In this document: piece after piece, positions 51,351 to 60,917 of the stretch
Position numbering within the stretch: position 1 is the stretch's first letter
How the letters are laid out: each line of letters starts with the position of its first letter
NCBI GenBank assembly: GCA_965115885.1
Contig: OZ220479.1
Location: forward strand, 310,001-374,000
Length of the DNA: 64,000 nt
DNA from: BD2-11 sp965115885
GTDB lineage: Bacteria > Gemmatimonadota > Gemmatimonadetes > Longimicrobiales > Gaopeijiaceae
Direction: 5' to 3'
Position numbers and translations under genes: made by a program
Notes under the pieces: model-generated
The model's database searches: none
What the model was told of the DNA's origin: nothing
Seen by the model: only the letters and a program-made list of their open reading frames with translations

Positions 51351-52478
51351 ATGGCAGACTACTACGAGATCCTGGAAGTCCCCCGGGGCGCGGACGTCCA
51401 GGAGATACGCAAGGCCTACCGGCGCTTGGCGATGCGACACCACCCCGATCGCAATCAGGGTTCGCGGGAGGCGGAGGAGCGCTTCAAGGAGGTGACCCGC
51501 GCCTACGAGGTCCTGAACGACCCGAAGCGAAGGGAGCTCTACGACCGGTACGGGGAACGGGGACTGGCCGACGGAGGCCGAAGCCGAGGCGGATTCGGTT
51601 TCGAGGACGCGATCGAGATCTTCATGCGCGACTTCGGCGGCGGCCTGTTCGGCGGCCGACGGACGTCGGGGACCCCGAGGAACCGAAAGGGGAAGGGCAT
51701 TCGCCTGCGGCTCGAGCTCACGCTGGAGGAAGTCGCGCGCGGCGTCGACAAGAGGTTGCGGGTGAGCCGGCTCGATCCCTGCGAGAGCTGCGGCGCCACC
51801 GGGGCGCGCGGCGCCGGACCGACGCCCTGCCCGGGGTGCGGCGGCACCGGCCAGGAGCGCGTCAGCCAACGCTCCCCCTTCGGACAGGTCGTGAGCGTGC
51901 ACTCCTGTCGCAGGTGCCGAGGGGAAGGAGAGATCGTCCGGGATCCCTGTCCCGCATGTCGGGGAGAGGGGCGGGTGCGCGAGCGGTCCGCCGTCTCCGT
52001 CGAGGTGCCCGCGGGCGTCTCGACGGAGAACTACATCACCTTGCGGGGCCGGGGCAACGCCGGGCCGAGGGGCGGGCCGCGCGGCGACGTCACCGTGCTG
52101 ATCTCCGTCGAGGACCATCCCGACTTCAAGCGGGAGGGCAACGACCTGATCCACGAACTTCACGTGACCTTCGCCCAGGCCGCCCTGGGGGACCGCGTCG
52201 AGGTGCCGACCATCGAGGGCGCTTCGTTCCTCGAGGTGCCCGCGGGGATCCAGAGCGGCGAGGCGCTGCGCATGCGCGGCGTCGGGTTGCCCGACCTGGA
52301 GGGGGGAGCGCGGGGCGACCAGCTCGTGCGCGTGGCGGTGTGGACCCCCGAAGATCTCGACCGGCGGCAGCGCGAGGCCTTGGAACGCCTGCGGGAGGTC
52401 GAGGACCCGGTCCCCGAGCACGCGGGCCGGGGCAGGAGGGGGTTCTGGGCGCGCGTGAAGGAAACCTTCGCCACGTAG
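51351..52478 (+). CDS. dnaJ: Chaperone DnaJ
   Basis: 375 residues from ATG 51351. J domain with MADYYEILEVPRGADVQEIR and MRHHPDRNQGS (HPD stimulates DnaK ATPase), a Gly-rich segment (GGRSRGGFGFEDAIEIFMRD), then the four-repeat zinc domain CESCGATG, CPGCGGTG, CRRCRGEG, CPACRGEG, and the substrate-binding barrels ending FWARVKETF. All four C-x-x-C-x-G-x-G units are intact. No dnaK or grpE adjoins; the pair with hrcA is typical. The Gly-rich segment is somewhat short. Confidence 0.95.
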   Translation: MADYYEILEVPRGADVQEIRKAYRRLAMRHHPDRNQGSREAEERFKEVTRAYEVLNDPKRRELYDRYGERGLADGGRSRGGFGFEDAIEIFMRDFGGGLFGGRRTSGTPRNRKGKGIRLRLELTLEEVARGVDKRLRVSRLDPCESCGATGARGAGPTPCPGCGGTGQERVSQRSPFGQVVSVHSCRRCRGEGEIVRDPCPACRGEGRVRERSAVSVEVPAGVSTENYITLRGRGNAGPRGGPRGDVTVLISVEDHPDFKREGNDLIHELHVTFAQAALGDRVEVPTIEGASFLEVPAGIQSGEALRMRGVGLPDLEGGARGDQLVRVAVWTPEDLDRRQREALERLREVEDPVPEHAGRGRRGFWARVKETFAT

Positions 52479-52489
52479 CCCGCGCTCCG

Positions 52490-53392
52490 GTGGCCGCCCG
52501 CCCGCCCACGACGACGCCCGACCGCTGGCTGGGCGTCGTCGTCGCCGCCCCCGACCCCGTCGCCGCCGGTCCGCTGGCCGCCGAACTCGTGCGCAAGGGC
52601 GCGCGGGCGGTGGTGGAGCGGGCGGACGGGACGCTGGCGACCCATTTTCCGCCTCCCGGCGACTTCCCCGCCTTTCTCGCCGCCCTGGCGGTCGATCTGG
52701 AGCGGGCGGCCGGACGACCGGTCGACCTGAACTGGCACTGGCAGCTGCACGAGGAGTGGGCGGAGACCTGGAAGCGGGGACTGAGGTCCGTGCGGGTCAG
52801 CCGCCGGATCGCCGTGTCGCCGACCTGGGACGTCCCGCCCGAGCCGGACGGAGGCGTACGGATCGTCCTCGATCCCGGCGTGGCCTTCGGCACCGCCCGG
52901 CACGCCTCGACCCGGTGCGCCCTCCGGCTCCTGGACCGTGCGGTTCGTCCCGGCGCCTCCCTCGCCGACGTGGGAACGGGCTCGGGAATTCTGGCCATCG
53001 CGGCGGCCCGGCTCGGCGCCGCGCGCGTGCTGGCGGCGGACCGGGATCCGCTCGCGTGCGCGGCCGCGCAGGACAATGCGGACGCCAACCGGGTCGGCGA
53101 TGCGGTCGCGATCCACGAGCGCGAGGTCTCGTCGGCGTGGCTCGGCGAGCGCCACCCCCTCGACGGCGTGGTCGCGAACGTCGAAAGCGGCGTGCTCGTC
53201 GCGCTCCTGCCCGGGTTCGCCGACGCCCTGGCGGCGGGCGGATGGCTCCTGGCGTCCGGGCTGCTCGCGGAGGAGTCGAGCGACTTCGCCTACGAGGCCG
53301 GGGCCTTCGGGTTCCGGCTCCGGGACGACGACGCCGAAGACGGCTGGTGGGCCGGGACCTTCGCTCTCGTCTCCGCCCGCGCCGGAACGTAG
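52490..53392 (+). CDS. prmA: Ribosomal protein L11 methyltransferase-like
   Basis: 300 residues from GTG 52490. The N-terminal region with HWQLHEEWAETWKRGLRSVR (the W-x-x-x-W-K block that positions L11) and the SAM site LADVGTGSGILAIAAARLGA, FGTARHASTRCALRLL and VVANVESGVLVALLPGFADA agree with PrmA. The catalytic-site NI pattern is modified to NVES, so substrate use might differ. Located right after dnaJ as in many bacteria (hrcA-dnaJ-prmA). Length matches. Confidence 0.85.
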   Translation: MAARPPTTTPDRWLGVVVAAPDPVAAGPLAAELVRKGARAVVERADGTLATHFPPPGDFPAFLAALAVDLERAAGRPVDLNWHWQLHEEWAETWKRGLRSVRVSRRIAVSPTWDVPPEPDGGVRIVLDPGVAFGTARHASTRCALRLLDRAVRPGASLADVGTGSGILAIAAARLGAARVLAADRDPLACAAAQDNADANRVGDAVAIHEREVSSAWLGERHPLDGVVANVESGVLVALLPGFADALAAGGWLLASGLLAEESSDFAYEAGAFGFRLRDDDAEDGWWAGTFALVSARAGT

Positions 53393-53455
53393 CCGCCGCG
53401 CGGCCCGGGGAGGGACGGGGCGTTCCGGGAGCCGGGCAGGGATCGCGCCGCCGCG

Positions 53456-53484
53456 TTGACCCTCTCGACGGAGCCGAATACTTT
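53456..53484 (+). promoter_or_regulatory. Sigma70-like promoter of mutS2-dnaG operon
   Basis: TTGACC at 53456-53461, a 17-base spacer and TACTTT at 53479-53484, start near 53491. This lies inside the longest upstream frame of mutS2 and so argues for the later GTG start at 53534. Confidence 0.65.
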
Positions 53485-53533
53485 GCTTGCCCGAATCCGC
53501 GACCGACCGCCCGCGCCCGCCGGGGAGGGAGCG

Positions 53534-55948
53534 GTGCATGAACGCGCCATCGTGATGCAACACGCCCTCGTAGCGCTCGGGTTGCCCGAGGTGCTCGCGC
53601 GCGTCGCGGCCGCGGCGTCGAGCGACGCGGGACGCGACGCGGTGCTCGCGCTTCGCCCGGCGGACCGCTCCGACGTCGTCCGGCGCGAACTCGACCGGGT
53701 CCGCCAGACCGCCCGTCTCGTCGGTTCGGGACGATCCCTCTCGGAGATCCCCGACGCGCGCGCGGCCCTGCGTCGGTTGCGCGCCCGGGGCGGCGCGCTC
53801 TCGCCCTCCGAGCTCCACTCGACGGGCGTCCTGTTGCGCGCCGGCCGAGAACTCGCGCGCGACCTCGCGCGCGCGGAGACGCCGCTTCCGCTCCTGGCCC
53901 CGCTCCGCGAGCGTCTCGTGACGGAGCCCGCCTTGGAGGAGCGCGTCCTGCGCACCGCGGACCGCACCGGCGAGGTGCTGGACACGGCGAGCCCGGAGCT
54001 GTCCCGCCTGCGCGCGCGGCTGAAGCGGAGCCGGGGGCTGATCGTGGATCGGCTCGAGGCGTACGTGCGCGGCCTTCCCGCCGCGTGGGCGCTCCCCGAC
54101 GCCTCCGTGACGGTGCGCGAAGGCCGGTACGTGATCCCCGTCCGCCGGACGGCGCGCGGAGAGGTCGGAGGGATCGTCCACGGCGCGTCGTCCAGCGGGG
54201 CCACCCTCTTCGTCGAGCCGCCCCTGGCGATCGAGTCGATGAACCGGGTGCGGGAGTTGGAGTCGGCCGAGGCGCGCGAGATCGACCGGGTGCTGGCCGA
54301 ACGCACCCGCGAGCTCGCGCGGATCCGCGACGCTCTGGTCGGCAGCCAGCAGGCGCTGATCGAATTCGATTCGCTCGACGCGCGCGCGCGCGTGTCCTTG
54401 GAGTGGGAGGGGAACGTGCCGACCCTGCTGCCCCGGGACGGGGAACGCGCGCTCCGCATCGTCCGGGGCCGCCATCCGCTGCTCGCGCTCAGGAGCGATG
54501 CGGAGGCCGTCCCCTTCGACCTGCTTCTCGAACCGGAGGAACGGGTTCTGGTGGTGTCGGGCCCGAACACGGGGGGCAAGAGCGTCTTTCTCAAGTCCGT
54601 CGGGCTGATCTGCGCGCTCGCGCAGTGCGGCGTCGTCCCGCCGGTGGGGCCCGGGAGCCGGATCCCCGTTTTCCGCCGCTTCTTCGCCGACATCGGGGAC
54701 GAGCAGTCGATCGAGAACGACCTGTCCACTTTCGCCGCCCGCCTCGCCGCCCTGAAGGACGTCCTCGCGCGCGCGGACGAGACGGCGCTCGTGCTCGTCG
54801 ACGAGATGGGGGCCGGCACCGACCCGGACGAGGGGGCGGCGTTGTCGGCCGCGGTCCTCGAGGAGCTGGCGGCGCGCGGCGCGCGCGCGGTGGTGACCTC
54901 CCATCTCGGTCGGCTCAAGCGACTGGACGCGCCCGGAAGCGGGATCGTCAACGGATCCATGCGCTTCGATCCGGAGCGGGTCGAGCCCACCTATCGCTTT
55001 CGCAAGGGCAGTCCGGGGCGGAGCTACGGGCTCGCCATCGCGCGCTCCCTGGGGTTCGCGGCCTCCCTGATCGACCGGGCCGAGGCGCGTCTCTCCGGGG
55101 ACGAACTCCGCATGGAGGAGCTGTTGCGGCGTCTCGAGGAGCTGGAGGCGGAGGCTTCCGGCGCGAGAGCTTCCCTGGCCGCCCGGGAAGCGGAGGTGGA
55201 GCGCCGCGCCCGAAGCAACGCCGCCGTCGCCGCCGCGCTCGAGGTTCGCGAGCGCGATGCGGAGAAAGAGGAGCGGGAGGCCCGGCGCCGCGCCGGCGCC
55301 GAGGCGCGCAAGATCCTGCTCGAGGCCCGTCGCGAGGTGGAGCGCGCCCTGCTCGAGGCGCGCGCCGACGGGGCCGCCCGTCCGGCGGCCGCCCGCAGTG
55401 CGCGCCGCCGCGTCGAGGCCGCCGCCGAGCGCCACCGGTCCGATCCCCGCGACGGCCGCCGCCGCTCCGCCCCCGTCTCCGCTTCTTCGTCTTCCCCCGC
55501 CCCCTCCCTCCGCCCCGGCGACCGGGTGCGTCTTGCGGACGGGACCGCGACCGCGACGGTGGTGGAGGTCCGTTCCGGGCGCGCGCTGGTGGAGGCCCGG
55601 GGCGGCGTCCGGCTGAAGGTGCCGCTTCGGGGGCTCGAGCCGGCCCCGGACTCGATCCGCCCGGAGAAGCGCTCGACGGTCCGTCCGTCCTTTCCCGTGG
55701 ACCCGCCCCCCCTCGACCCCGATCTGCGCGGGCTGCGCGTGGAGGAGGCGACCGCCCGCCTGCAGGGGATTCTCGACCGGGCGGTGGTGGCGGACGTGTC
55801 CGAGCTGCGCCTCGTCCACGGGAAGGGCACCGGCGCTCTGCGCGCCCGGGTCTCGGAGGTGCTGGCGCAGGACCCGCGGGTGCGCGGGTACCGCTCCGGC
55901 GGCGTGGGCGAGGGGGGCGCCGGCGTGACCGTGGTGACGCTCGCATGA
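53534..55948 (+). CDS. mutS2: MutS2 ATPase/endonuclease
   Basis: 804 residues from GTG 53534 with GGGGAGGG upstream; earlier codons overlap the promoter. A helical lever region with VVREGRYVIPVRRTARGEVG and HGASSSGATLFVEP precedes the MutS-type ATPase: VVSGPNTGGKSVFLKSVGLI (Walker A 343-350), FFADIGDEQSIENDLSTFAA (signature) and VLVDEMGAGTDPDEGAALSA (Walker B). A long charged coiled region follows (from residue about 520), then a KOW-like segment and the C-terminal Smr domain (LRGLRVEEATARLQGILDRA, LRLVHGKGTGALRA). It acts on collided ribosomes or branched DNA, not in mismatch repair. ATGA overlap with dnaG. Confidence 0.93.
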   Translation: MHERAIVMQHALVALGLPEVLARVAAAASSDAGRDAVLALRPADRSDVVRRELDRVRQTARLVGSGRSLSEIPDARAALRRLRARGGALSPSELHSTGVLLRAGRELARDLARAETPLPLLAPLRERLVTEPALEERVLRTADRTGEVLDTASPELSRLRARLKRSRGLIVDRLEAYVRGLPAAWALPDASVTVREGRYVIPVRRTARGEVGGIVHGASSSGATLFVEPPLAIESMNRVRELESAEAREIDRVLAERTRELARIRDALVGSQQALIEFDSLDARARVSLEWEGNVPTLLPRDGERALRIVRGRHPLLALRSDAEAVPFDLLLEPEERVLVVSGPNTGGKSVFLKSVGLICALAQCGVVPPVGPGSRIPVFRRFFADIGDEQSIENDLSTFAARLAALKDVLARADETALVLVDEMGAGTDPDEGAALSAAVLEELAARGARAVVTSHLGRLKRLDAPGSGIVNGSMRFDPERVEPTYRFRKGSPGRSYGLAIARSLGFAASLIDRAEARLSGDELRMEELLRRLEELEAEASGARASLAAREAEVERRARSNAAVAAALEVRERDAEKEEREARRRAGAEARKILLEARREVERALLEARADGAARPAAARSARRRVEAAAERHRSDPRDGRRRSAPVSASSSSPAPSLRPGDRVRLADGTATATVVEVRSGRALVEARGGVRLKVPLRGLEPAPDSIRPEKRSTVRPSFPVDPPPLDPDLRGLRVEEATARLQGILDRAVVADVSELRLVHGKGTGALRARVSEVLAQDPRVRGYRSGGVGEGGAGVTVVTLA

Positions 55949-57762
55949 TTCCCGACGACCAGGTCGAGGAGGTGCGCGCCCGCGCCGACATCGTCGCCGT
56001 GATCGGCGAGACCGTCCCGCTCAAGAGGGCCGGCAAGGACTACCGGGGACTCTGTCCCTTCCACGAGGAGAAGACCCCCAGCTTCTACGTGGTGCCCTCC
56101 AAGGGCTTCTACAACTGCTTCGGCTGCGGGGAATCCGGCGATCTCTTCGACTTCGTCATGAAACGGATGGGGCTCGACTTCCCGGAAGCGGTCAAGCACG
56201 TCGGCCGCCAGGCGGGCGTCGAGGTGCGCGAGGCGAAGGCGCGCACGAAATCCCCGGATCCCGACCGACCTCTGTACGAAGCCAACGCCTTCGCCCGAGA
56301 ACACTACCGGCGGCGGCTCGCCGAGGAGGTCGGGCGGTCCGCCCGCGAATACCTCGAGGGCAGGGGGATCGACGCCGAGACCGCGGAGCGTTTCGGCATC
56401 GGCTTCGCGCCCGACGAATGGCGCGACCTGCGCAGCGCCGCCGCCCGGCACGGCATCGACGACGACGTCCTGCTGAGCGCGGGCTTGACGACCGTCGGCG
56501 AGCGCTCCAAGGAGCCCTACGACCGGTTCCGCGGCCGCGTCGTCTTCCCCATCCAGGGATTGACCGGGAAGGTCGTCGCCTTCGGGGGCAGGCTGCTGGG
56601 GCGGGGGAAGGGAGCCAAGTACCTGAACTCCCCGGAGACTCCGGTCTACCGCAAGGGCCAGGAACTGTACGGGCTGAACCGGGCGCGGCACGAGATCCGC
56701 AAGGCGGGCGCGGCGCTGCTGGTCGAGGGCTACACCGACGTCGTTTCCCTGGTGGCGCACGACGTCCCCAACGCGGTCGCCGCGCTCGGCACCTCCCTGA
56801 CCTCGGTGCAGGCCCGGCTGCTGGCGCGCTTCGCGTCGAAGGCGTTCCTGCTCTACGACAGCGACGCGGCCGGGCTCCGGGCCACCTTCCGCGCCGCCGA
56901 CGTCCTGCTGAGCGCCGGCGTCCATCCCTTCGTGGCGACGTTGCCCGAGGGCGAGGATCCGGATTCGATGGCGCGCGGGAACGGTCGAGAGGCGCTGCTG
57001 AGCTGCGTGGCGGACGCGGTCGACGTGCTCGACCGGAAGCTGCAGATGCTGACTCGGCGCGACCGCCTGTCCACGATCGACGGGGTCCGGGACGCGGTGG
57101 ACCGCCTGCTTCCCACGTTGCGGGCGACCCGGGATCCGGCGCTGCGCGACATCTACGTCTCCAGGGTGGCGGCGGAGACCGGGGTCCGGCGGCAGACGTT
57201 GGAGGAGGAGATCGCGCGCACGCACGAGCCGCCCGCGGCCGGAGCCGTCGCGGCCCCTCCGCCCCGGGTTCGGCGGGCGAGGAAGAAACCGCTCATGGGC
57301 GCCGAGCGGGAACTCCTGAAGGCGGTCCTCCGGGACCGCCGTCTCGTCGACCGCGCCAGCGAAGCGGTGGGGCCCGGGGACTTTGTCGACCCGGCCAACC
57401 GCGCCATATTCCGAGCGTTGACCGAGAACCCGGAGCTGGATCGAGCCCCGGAGGGGATGGAGACGGTCGCCGCCGGTCGCTTGGCGGATCTGCTCGCCGG
57501 CGACCGGGAGGCGGGTCGCGAGGCTCGAGCGCTCGACGACGCGGCGAGCAGGATGCGCGGCGCGTCGCTGGCCGAGCGGGCGCGCGAGCTGAGGGACGCG
57601 ATCGGCCGAGAGCGGAACCGGGAACGAAAGCGGCGACTGGTCGCCGAGCTCGATGGACTGGAGAGAGAGAGGCGCGAAATCGACGCGACCGACTGGACCT
57701 CGACGGTTCGACCTCGCAGGGGTCCCGAAGAGCGCGCCGCATCCACCGGGGAGAGAGCATAG
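55945..57762 (+). CDS. dnaG: DNA primase
   Basis: 605 residues from ATG 55945. It makes RNA primers at the replication fork. The zinc domain is LCPFHEEKTPSFYVVPSKGF with CFGCGESGD (C-x2-H-x17-C-x2-C), followed by the RNA polymerase core (FRGRVVFPIQGLTGKVVAFG, GGRLLGRGKGAKYLNSPET) and the Toprim domain (AALLVEGYTDVVSLVAHDV with the Glu; LLYDSDAAGLRA with the DxD-type Asp pair). The C-terminal helicase-binding domain begins near residue 450. A rpoD gene often follows; here a zinc-ribbon gene does, 2 bases on. Confidence 0.95.
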   Translation: MIPDDQVEEVRARADIVAVIGETVPLKRAGKDYRGLCPFHEEKTPSFYVVPSKGFYNCFGCGESGDLFDFVMKRMGLDFPEAVKHVGRQAGVEVREAKARTKSPDPDRPLYEANAFAREHYRRRLAEEVGRSAREYLEGRGIDAETAERFGIGFAPDEWRDLRSAAARHGIDDDVLLSAGLTTVGERSKEPYDRFRGRVVFPIQGLTGKVVAFGGRLLGRGKGAKYLNSPETPVYRKGQELYGLNRARHEIRKAGAALLVEGYTDVVSLVAHDVPNAVAALGTSLTSVQARLLARFASKAFLLYDSDAAGLRATFRAADVLLSAGVHPFVATLPEGEDPDSMARGNGREALLSCVADAVDVLDRKLQMLTRRDRLSTIDGVRDAVDRLLPTLRATRDPALRDIYVSRVAAETGVRRQTLEEEIARTHEPPAAGAVAAPPPRVRRARKKPLMGAERELLKAVLRDRRLVDRASEAVGPGDFVDPANRAIFRALTENPELDRAPEGMETVAAGRLADLLAGDREAGREARALDDAASRMRGASLAERARELRDAIGRERNRERKRRLVAELDGLERERREIDATDWTSTVRPRRGPEERAASTGERA

Positions 57763-57764
57763 CC

Positions 57765-58472
57765 GTGCCGGCCTACGCATCGCTGCAGGATCTACAGAAG
57801 ATCGACGCCGAAATCGACCGCGCGGCGGAGCGGATCGAGGGATTCGGTCCGCGGCTGGAGGAGTTGTCGTCCCAGGCGCGCGCGCTGGAGGCCGGGGTCG
57901 AACGGGCCCGCGCCCGGTTGAAGGAGCTGCGGGTCGCGGAGCGCAGGATCGAGCGGTCGGCCGACGAGAAGCGAGGCCGGCTGAGGATGTTGAAGGACCG
58001 GCTCATGAAGGTCCGCAACATGCAGCAAGAGGCGGCGGTGCGGACCGAGATCGATATCCTGAACCGCTCCGTGGACGGAGAGGAACAGGAGGCCCTGACC
58101 TACCTGGACCAGATCCGCAAGCTGGAGGAGGAGGTCGAGCGACTGGAGCGGGAGTTGGCGGAGGAGCGGGAGAGGGCCGGACCCCGGAGGCGGGAGATCG
58201 AGCGGGAGCGCGGGGAGGTGGAGAACGAGCTCGCGGCGCTGCGGGAGCGCAGGGGAGCGTGCGCCGAGGCGCTCGACCTGCGGGAGCGGCAGGTGTACGA
58301 GAGCCTGCGCTCCAGTCGGAAGGGGGCCATCGTGGTCGCCATGACGTCGGACGGAGCCTGCGGCCGGTGCTATTCCATGGTCCCGCTCCAGGCCCGGGCC
58401 GAGGTCAACGCCGGAACGACCCTGCGCCGTTGCGAGGCGTGCGGCGTCATCTTCGCCCCGGGCGACGACTGA
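57765..58472 (+). CDS. Zinc-ribbon coiled-coil protein (C4-type, DUF164-like)
   Basis: 235 residues from GTG 57765, 2 bases after the dnaG stop. Residues 5-190 are an almost unbroken coiled coil (IDAEIDRAAERIEGFGPRLE, YLDQIRKLEEEVERLERELA). The C-terminus is a treble-clef/zinc ribbon with CGRCYSMVPLQ and RRCEACGVIF (two C-x2-C pairs). This is the CT398-like zinc-ribbon family that often sits near dnaG or recJ and has been linked to flagellar or transcription complexes elsewhere. Its task is unknown; possibly a nucleic-acid or RNA polymerase accessory. Confidence 0.75.
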   Translation: MPAYASLQDLQKIDAEIDRAAERIEGFGPRLEELSSQARALEAGVERARARLKELRVAERRIERSADEKRGRLRMLKDRLMKVRNMQQEAAVRTEIDILNRSVDGEEQEALTYLDQIRKLEEEVERLERELAEERERAGPRRREIERERGEVENELAALRERRGACAEALDLRERQVYESLRSSRKGAIVVAMTSDGACGRCYSMVPLQARAEVNAGTTLRRCEACGVIFAPGDD

Positions 58473-58599
58473 GGCGCGGGGGCGCGTCGGCAGCGCGGCT
58501 CCCCTCCGGGCGCGGGCGTCGCGGTTCGCGTGCGGACGTCGCGCGGAAGGGCCCCGCCCTCCGGATCCGCGCGCGCGGATCCGTCCCCGGACCGCGCGC

Positions 58600-60387
58600 G
58601 TGAACGCGCGGACGCCCGGGGAACTCCCGCCGATACCCGCGCCGCGCTGGAGCGTCGCCCCCGCCCCGCCCGCCCGTCAGGTCGCCGCCTTGGAGCGGGA
58701 GCTCCGTCTTCCCCGGGCGATGTGCGTGGCGCTGGCCGTGCGCGGTTTCGGCCAGCCGGCCGCGGCGCGCTCCTTCCTTCGCCCGATGCGGGAGGGGTTG
58801 CCCGACCCGGCCCTGCTCGCCGATGCCGTGCCCGCGTGCGAACGCATGCTGCGCGCGATCGACCGGGGCGAGACCGTCCTGGTGCACGGCGACTACGATG
58901 CGGACGGGATCGCGGCCGCCGCCCTGTTGACGCGGTGTCTGCGCACGCTCGGGGGACGCGTGGTTCCTTTCGTGCCCCATCGCCTGCGCGACGGGTACGA
59001 CTTCGGTCCCGCGGGGCTGGAGGTCGCGCGCGCCGTCGGCGCGACCCTTCTGATCACGGCGGACTCGGGAACGCGCGCCCACGACGCGGTGGAGGCGGCC
59101 CGCAAGGAATCGATGGACGTCGTGGTGACCGATCATCACACCCCGGACGGCACCCTTCCGCGCGCGCACGCCGTGGTCAACCCGCGGCGGGAGGACTGCC
59201 CCTATCCCAACCCGGACCTGTCGGGGACCGGCGTGGCGTTCGAGCTCGCGCGACTGCTGGGTCTCATGACCGGTTCGACGGCCCTCGGACCGCTCCCGCA
59301 CGTGGAACTGGTCGCGCTCGCCACCGTCGCCGATCTGGTGCCGCTCTCGCACCACAACCGCGTGCTGGTGCGTCGCGGCCTGGAGGCTTTTCCCGACTCC
59401 GCCAACCTCGGGCTCCGCGCCCTCGTGCAGGTCGCGCGCGTGCGCGGTCCGGTCACCCCCGGCCGCATCGGCTTCGCCCTGGCGCCCCGCGTCAACGCCG
59501 CGGGACGGGTGGGGGAGACGCGGACCGCCCTCGACCTTCTGCTCACGGACGACCGAGACGAGGCCGCGCGGCTGGCGGAGCGCCTGGGCGCTTGGAACGC
59601 CGAGCGCAAGCGGACGGAGGCGCGCGTGCTCGAGGAGGCGCTGGCCGTCCTCGCCCGCTCCTACGACCCGGAGCGCGACTACGGGGTGGTGCTGGCGTCG
59701 TCCGACTGGCATCCCGGCGTGATCGGCATCGTGGCCGCGCGGCTGGCGGAGCGGCTCCATCGGCCGACCGTCCTCGTCGCGGTCGACGGCGCCACCGCGC
59801 GCGGAAGCGCCCGCTCCGTTCCCGGCTTCGACGTCCTGGCCGCCATCGCCCGGGGTCGGCGCCACCTCGACCGCTTCGGCGGCCACCGCCAAGCGGCCGG
59901 GATGAACTTGGCTCCCGAGCGCGTCGAAGCCTTCCGGGCGTCCTTCAACGAGGCCGCCGAGCGCGCGCTCGCGGGCCGGGAGCTGCGCCCCCGCCTGGTC
60001 GCCGACGCGGAGATCCGGCTCGAGGAGGCGACGCAGCCGTTGGCGCGCTACCTGCGCCACATGGGCCCGCACGGCGTCGGCAACCGGCGCCCGCTTTTTT
60101 TGGCGCGCGGGGTCGAGGTCGAGGGCCCGGTTCGGGTGCTCGGGGGCGGCCACCTCAAGATGCGCCTGCGCGACCGCACGGCGGCGCTGGACGCGATCGG
60201 GTTCCGCATGGCGGAGAAGGTCGATCCCGCGACGCTCGGTTCCGGTTCCCTCGACTCCGTGTTCCGCCTCGAGCTGGACGCCTACCGGGGCGTGCCGCGG
60301 GTTCAGGCCCAACTCGCGGCCATCGGCCCGGCCCGGTCCGAGTCCGCCGCTGCGGAGCGGGCGCAGACCGCCGCTTCGGCGCGATGA
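58600..60387 (+). CDS. recJ: Single-strand DNA exonuclease RecJ
   Basis: 595 residues from GTG 58600. It degrades single-stranded DNA 5' to 3' in recombination and repair. DHH-family motifs: VLVHGDYDADGIAAAALL (motif I, 93-110), LITADSGTRAHDAV, VVVTDHHTPDG (the DHH) and NPDLSGTGVAFELA; the DHHA1 part has FALAPRVNAAGRVGETRTAL and FGGHRQAAGMNL. The usual D-C/N-G of motif II is D-S-G here, allowed in the family. The C-terminal OB-like domain (RVLGGGHLKMRLRDRTAALD) is present. Its stop overlaps the rsmD ATG. Confidence 0.93.
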   Translation: MNARTPGELPPIPAPRWSVAPAPPARQVAALERELRLPRAMCVALAVRGFGQPAAARSFLRPMREGLPDPALLADAVPACERMLRAIDRGETVLVHGDYDADGIAAAALLTRCLRTLGGRVVPFVPHRLRDGYDFGPAGLEVARAVGATLLITADSGTRAHDAVEAARKESMDVVVTDHHTPDGTLPRAHAVVNPRREDCPYPNPDLSGTGVAFELARLLGLMTGSTALGPLPHVELVALATVADLVPLSHHNRVLVRRGLEAFPDSANLGLRALVQVARVRGPVTPGRIGFALAPRVNAAGRVGETRTALDLLLTDDRDEAARLAERLGAWNAERKRTEARVLEEALAVLARSYDPERDYGVVLASSDWHPGVIGIVAARLAERLHRPTVLVAVDGATARGSARSVPGFDVLAAIARGRRHLDRFGGHRQAAGMNLAPERVEAFRASFNEAAERALAGRELRPRLVADAEIRLEEATQPLARYLRHMGPHGVGNRRPLFLARGVEVEGPVRVLGGGHLKMRLRDRTAALDAIGFRMAEKVDPATLGSGSLDSVFRLELDAYRGVPRVQAQLAAIGPARSESAAAERAQTAASAR

Positions 60388-60917
60388 GGATCGTCGCCGG
60401 ACGCTGGCGCGGGCGTCGGCTCGAACCGTTGCGCGGACGGGGTGTGCGCCCCACCGCCGACCGGGTGCGCGAGGCGTGGATGGCCGCGCTCGGGGCCGAG
60501 GTGGAGGGCGCGGCGGTGGTGGATCTGTTCGCGGGCTCCGGGGCGCTCGGACTGGAGGCGCTCAGCCGGGGCGCGCGCCGCGTCACCTTCGTGGACCTCT
60601 CCCGGGCCGCGTTGCGCGTGCTGCGGGCCAACGTCGAGCTGCTGGACGCGGGCGCGGAGACGCGCGTGCTGCGCGCCGACGCCCTGGAATACGCGAAGCG
60701 CATGCGGGCCGACGAGATCGACTTGGCGCTGGCCGATCCCCCCTACGGCCGCGGTCTGGCGGGCCGCCTTCTGCACCGCTACCGCGAGCGTCCGTTCGCG
60801 GGCGCCCTTTGGGTGGAGCATTCTTCCCGGGAGGAGCTTCCGGACTGTCCCGGGCTTCGGCTGCGTCGGCGCGTGTACGGGGGCACCGCCCTGACCGTTG
60901 CGGAGGCGGACGCGTGA
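60384..60917 (+). CDS. rsmD: 16S rRNA (guanine966-N2) methyltransferase
   Basis: 177 residues from ATG 60384, ATGA overlap with recJ. RsmD methylates G966 of 16S rRNA. The RIVAGRWRGRRLEPLRGRGV start, RPTADRVREAWMAAL, SAM motif VVDLFAGSGALGLEALSRGA and the catalytic LALADPPYGRGL (DPPY) are diagnostic. The size is normal. It pairs with coaD by a GTGA overlap, a very common rsmD-coaD linkage. Confidence 0.95.
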   Translation: MRIVAGRWRGRRLEPLRGRGVRPTADRVREAWMAALGAEVEGAAVVDLFAGSGALGLEALSRGARRVTFVDLSRAALRVLRANVELLDAGAETRVLRADALEYAKRMRADEIDLALADPPYGRGLAGRLLHRYRERPFAGALWVEHSSREELPDCPGLRLRRRVYGGTALTVAEADA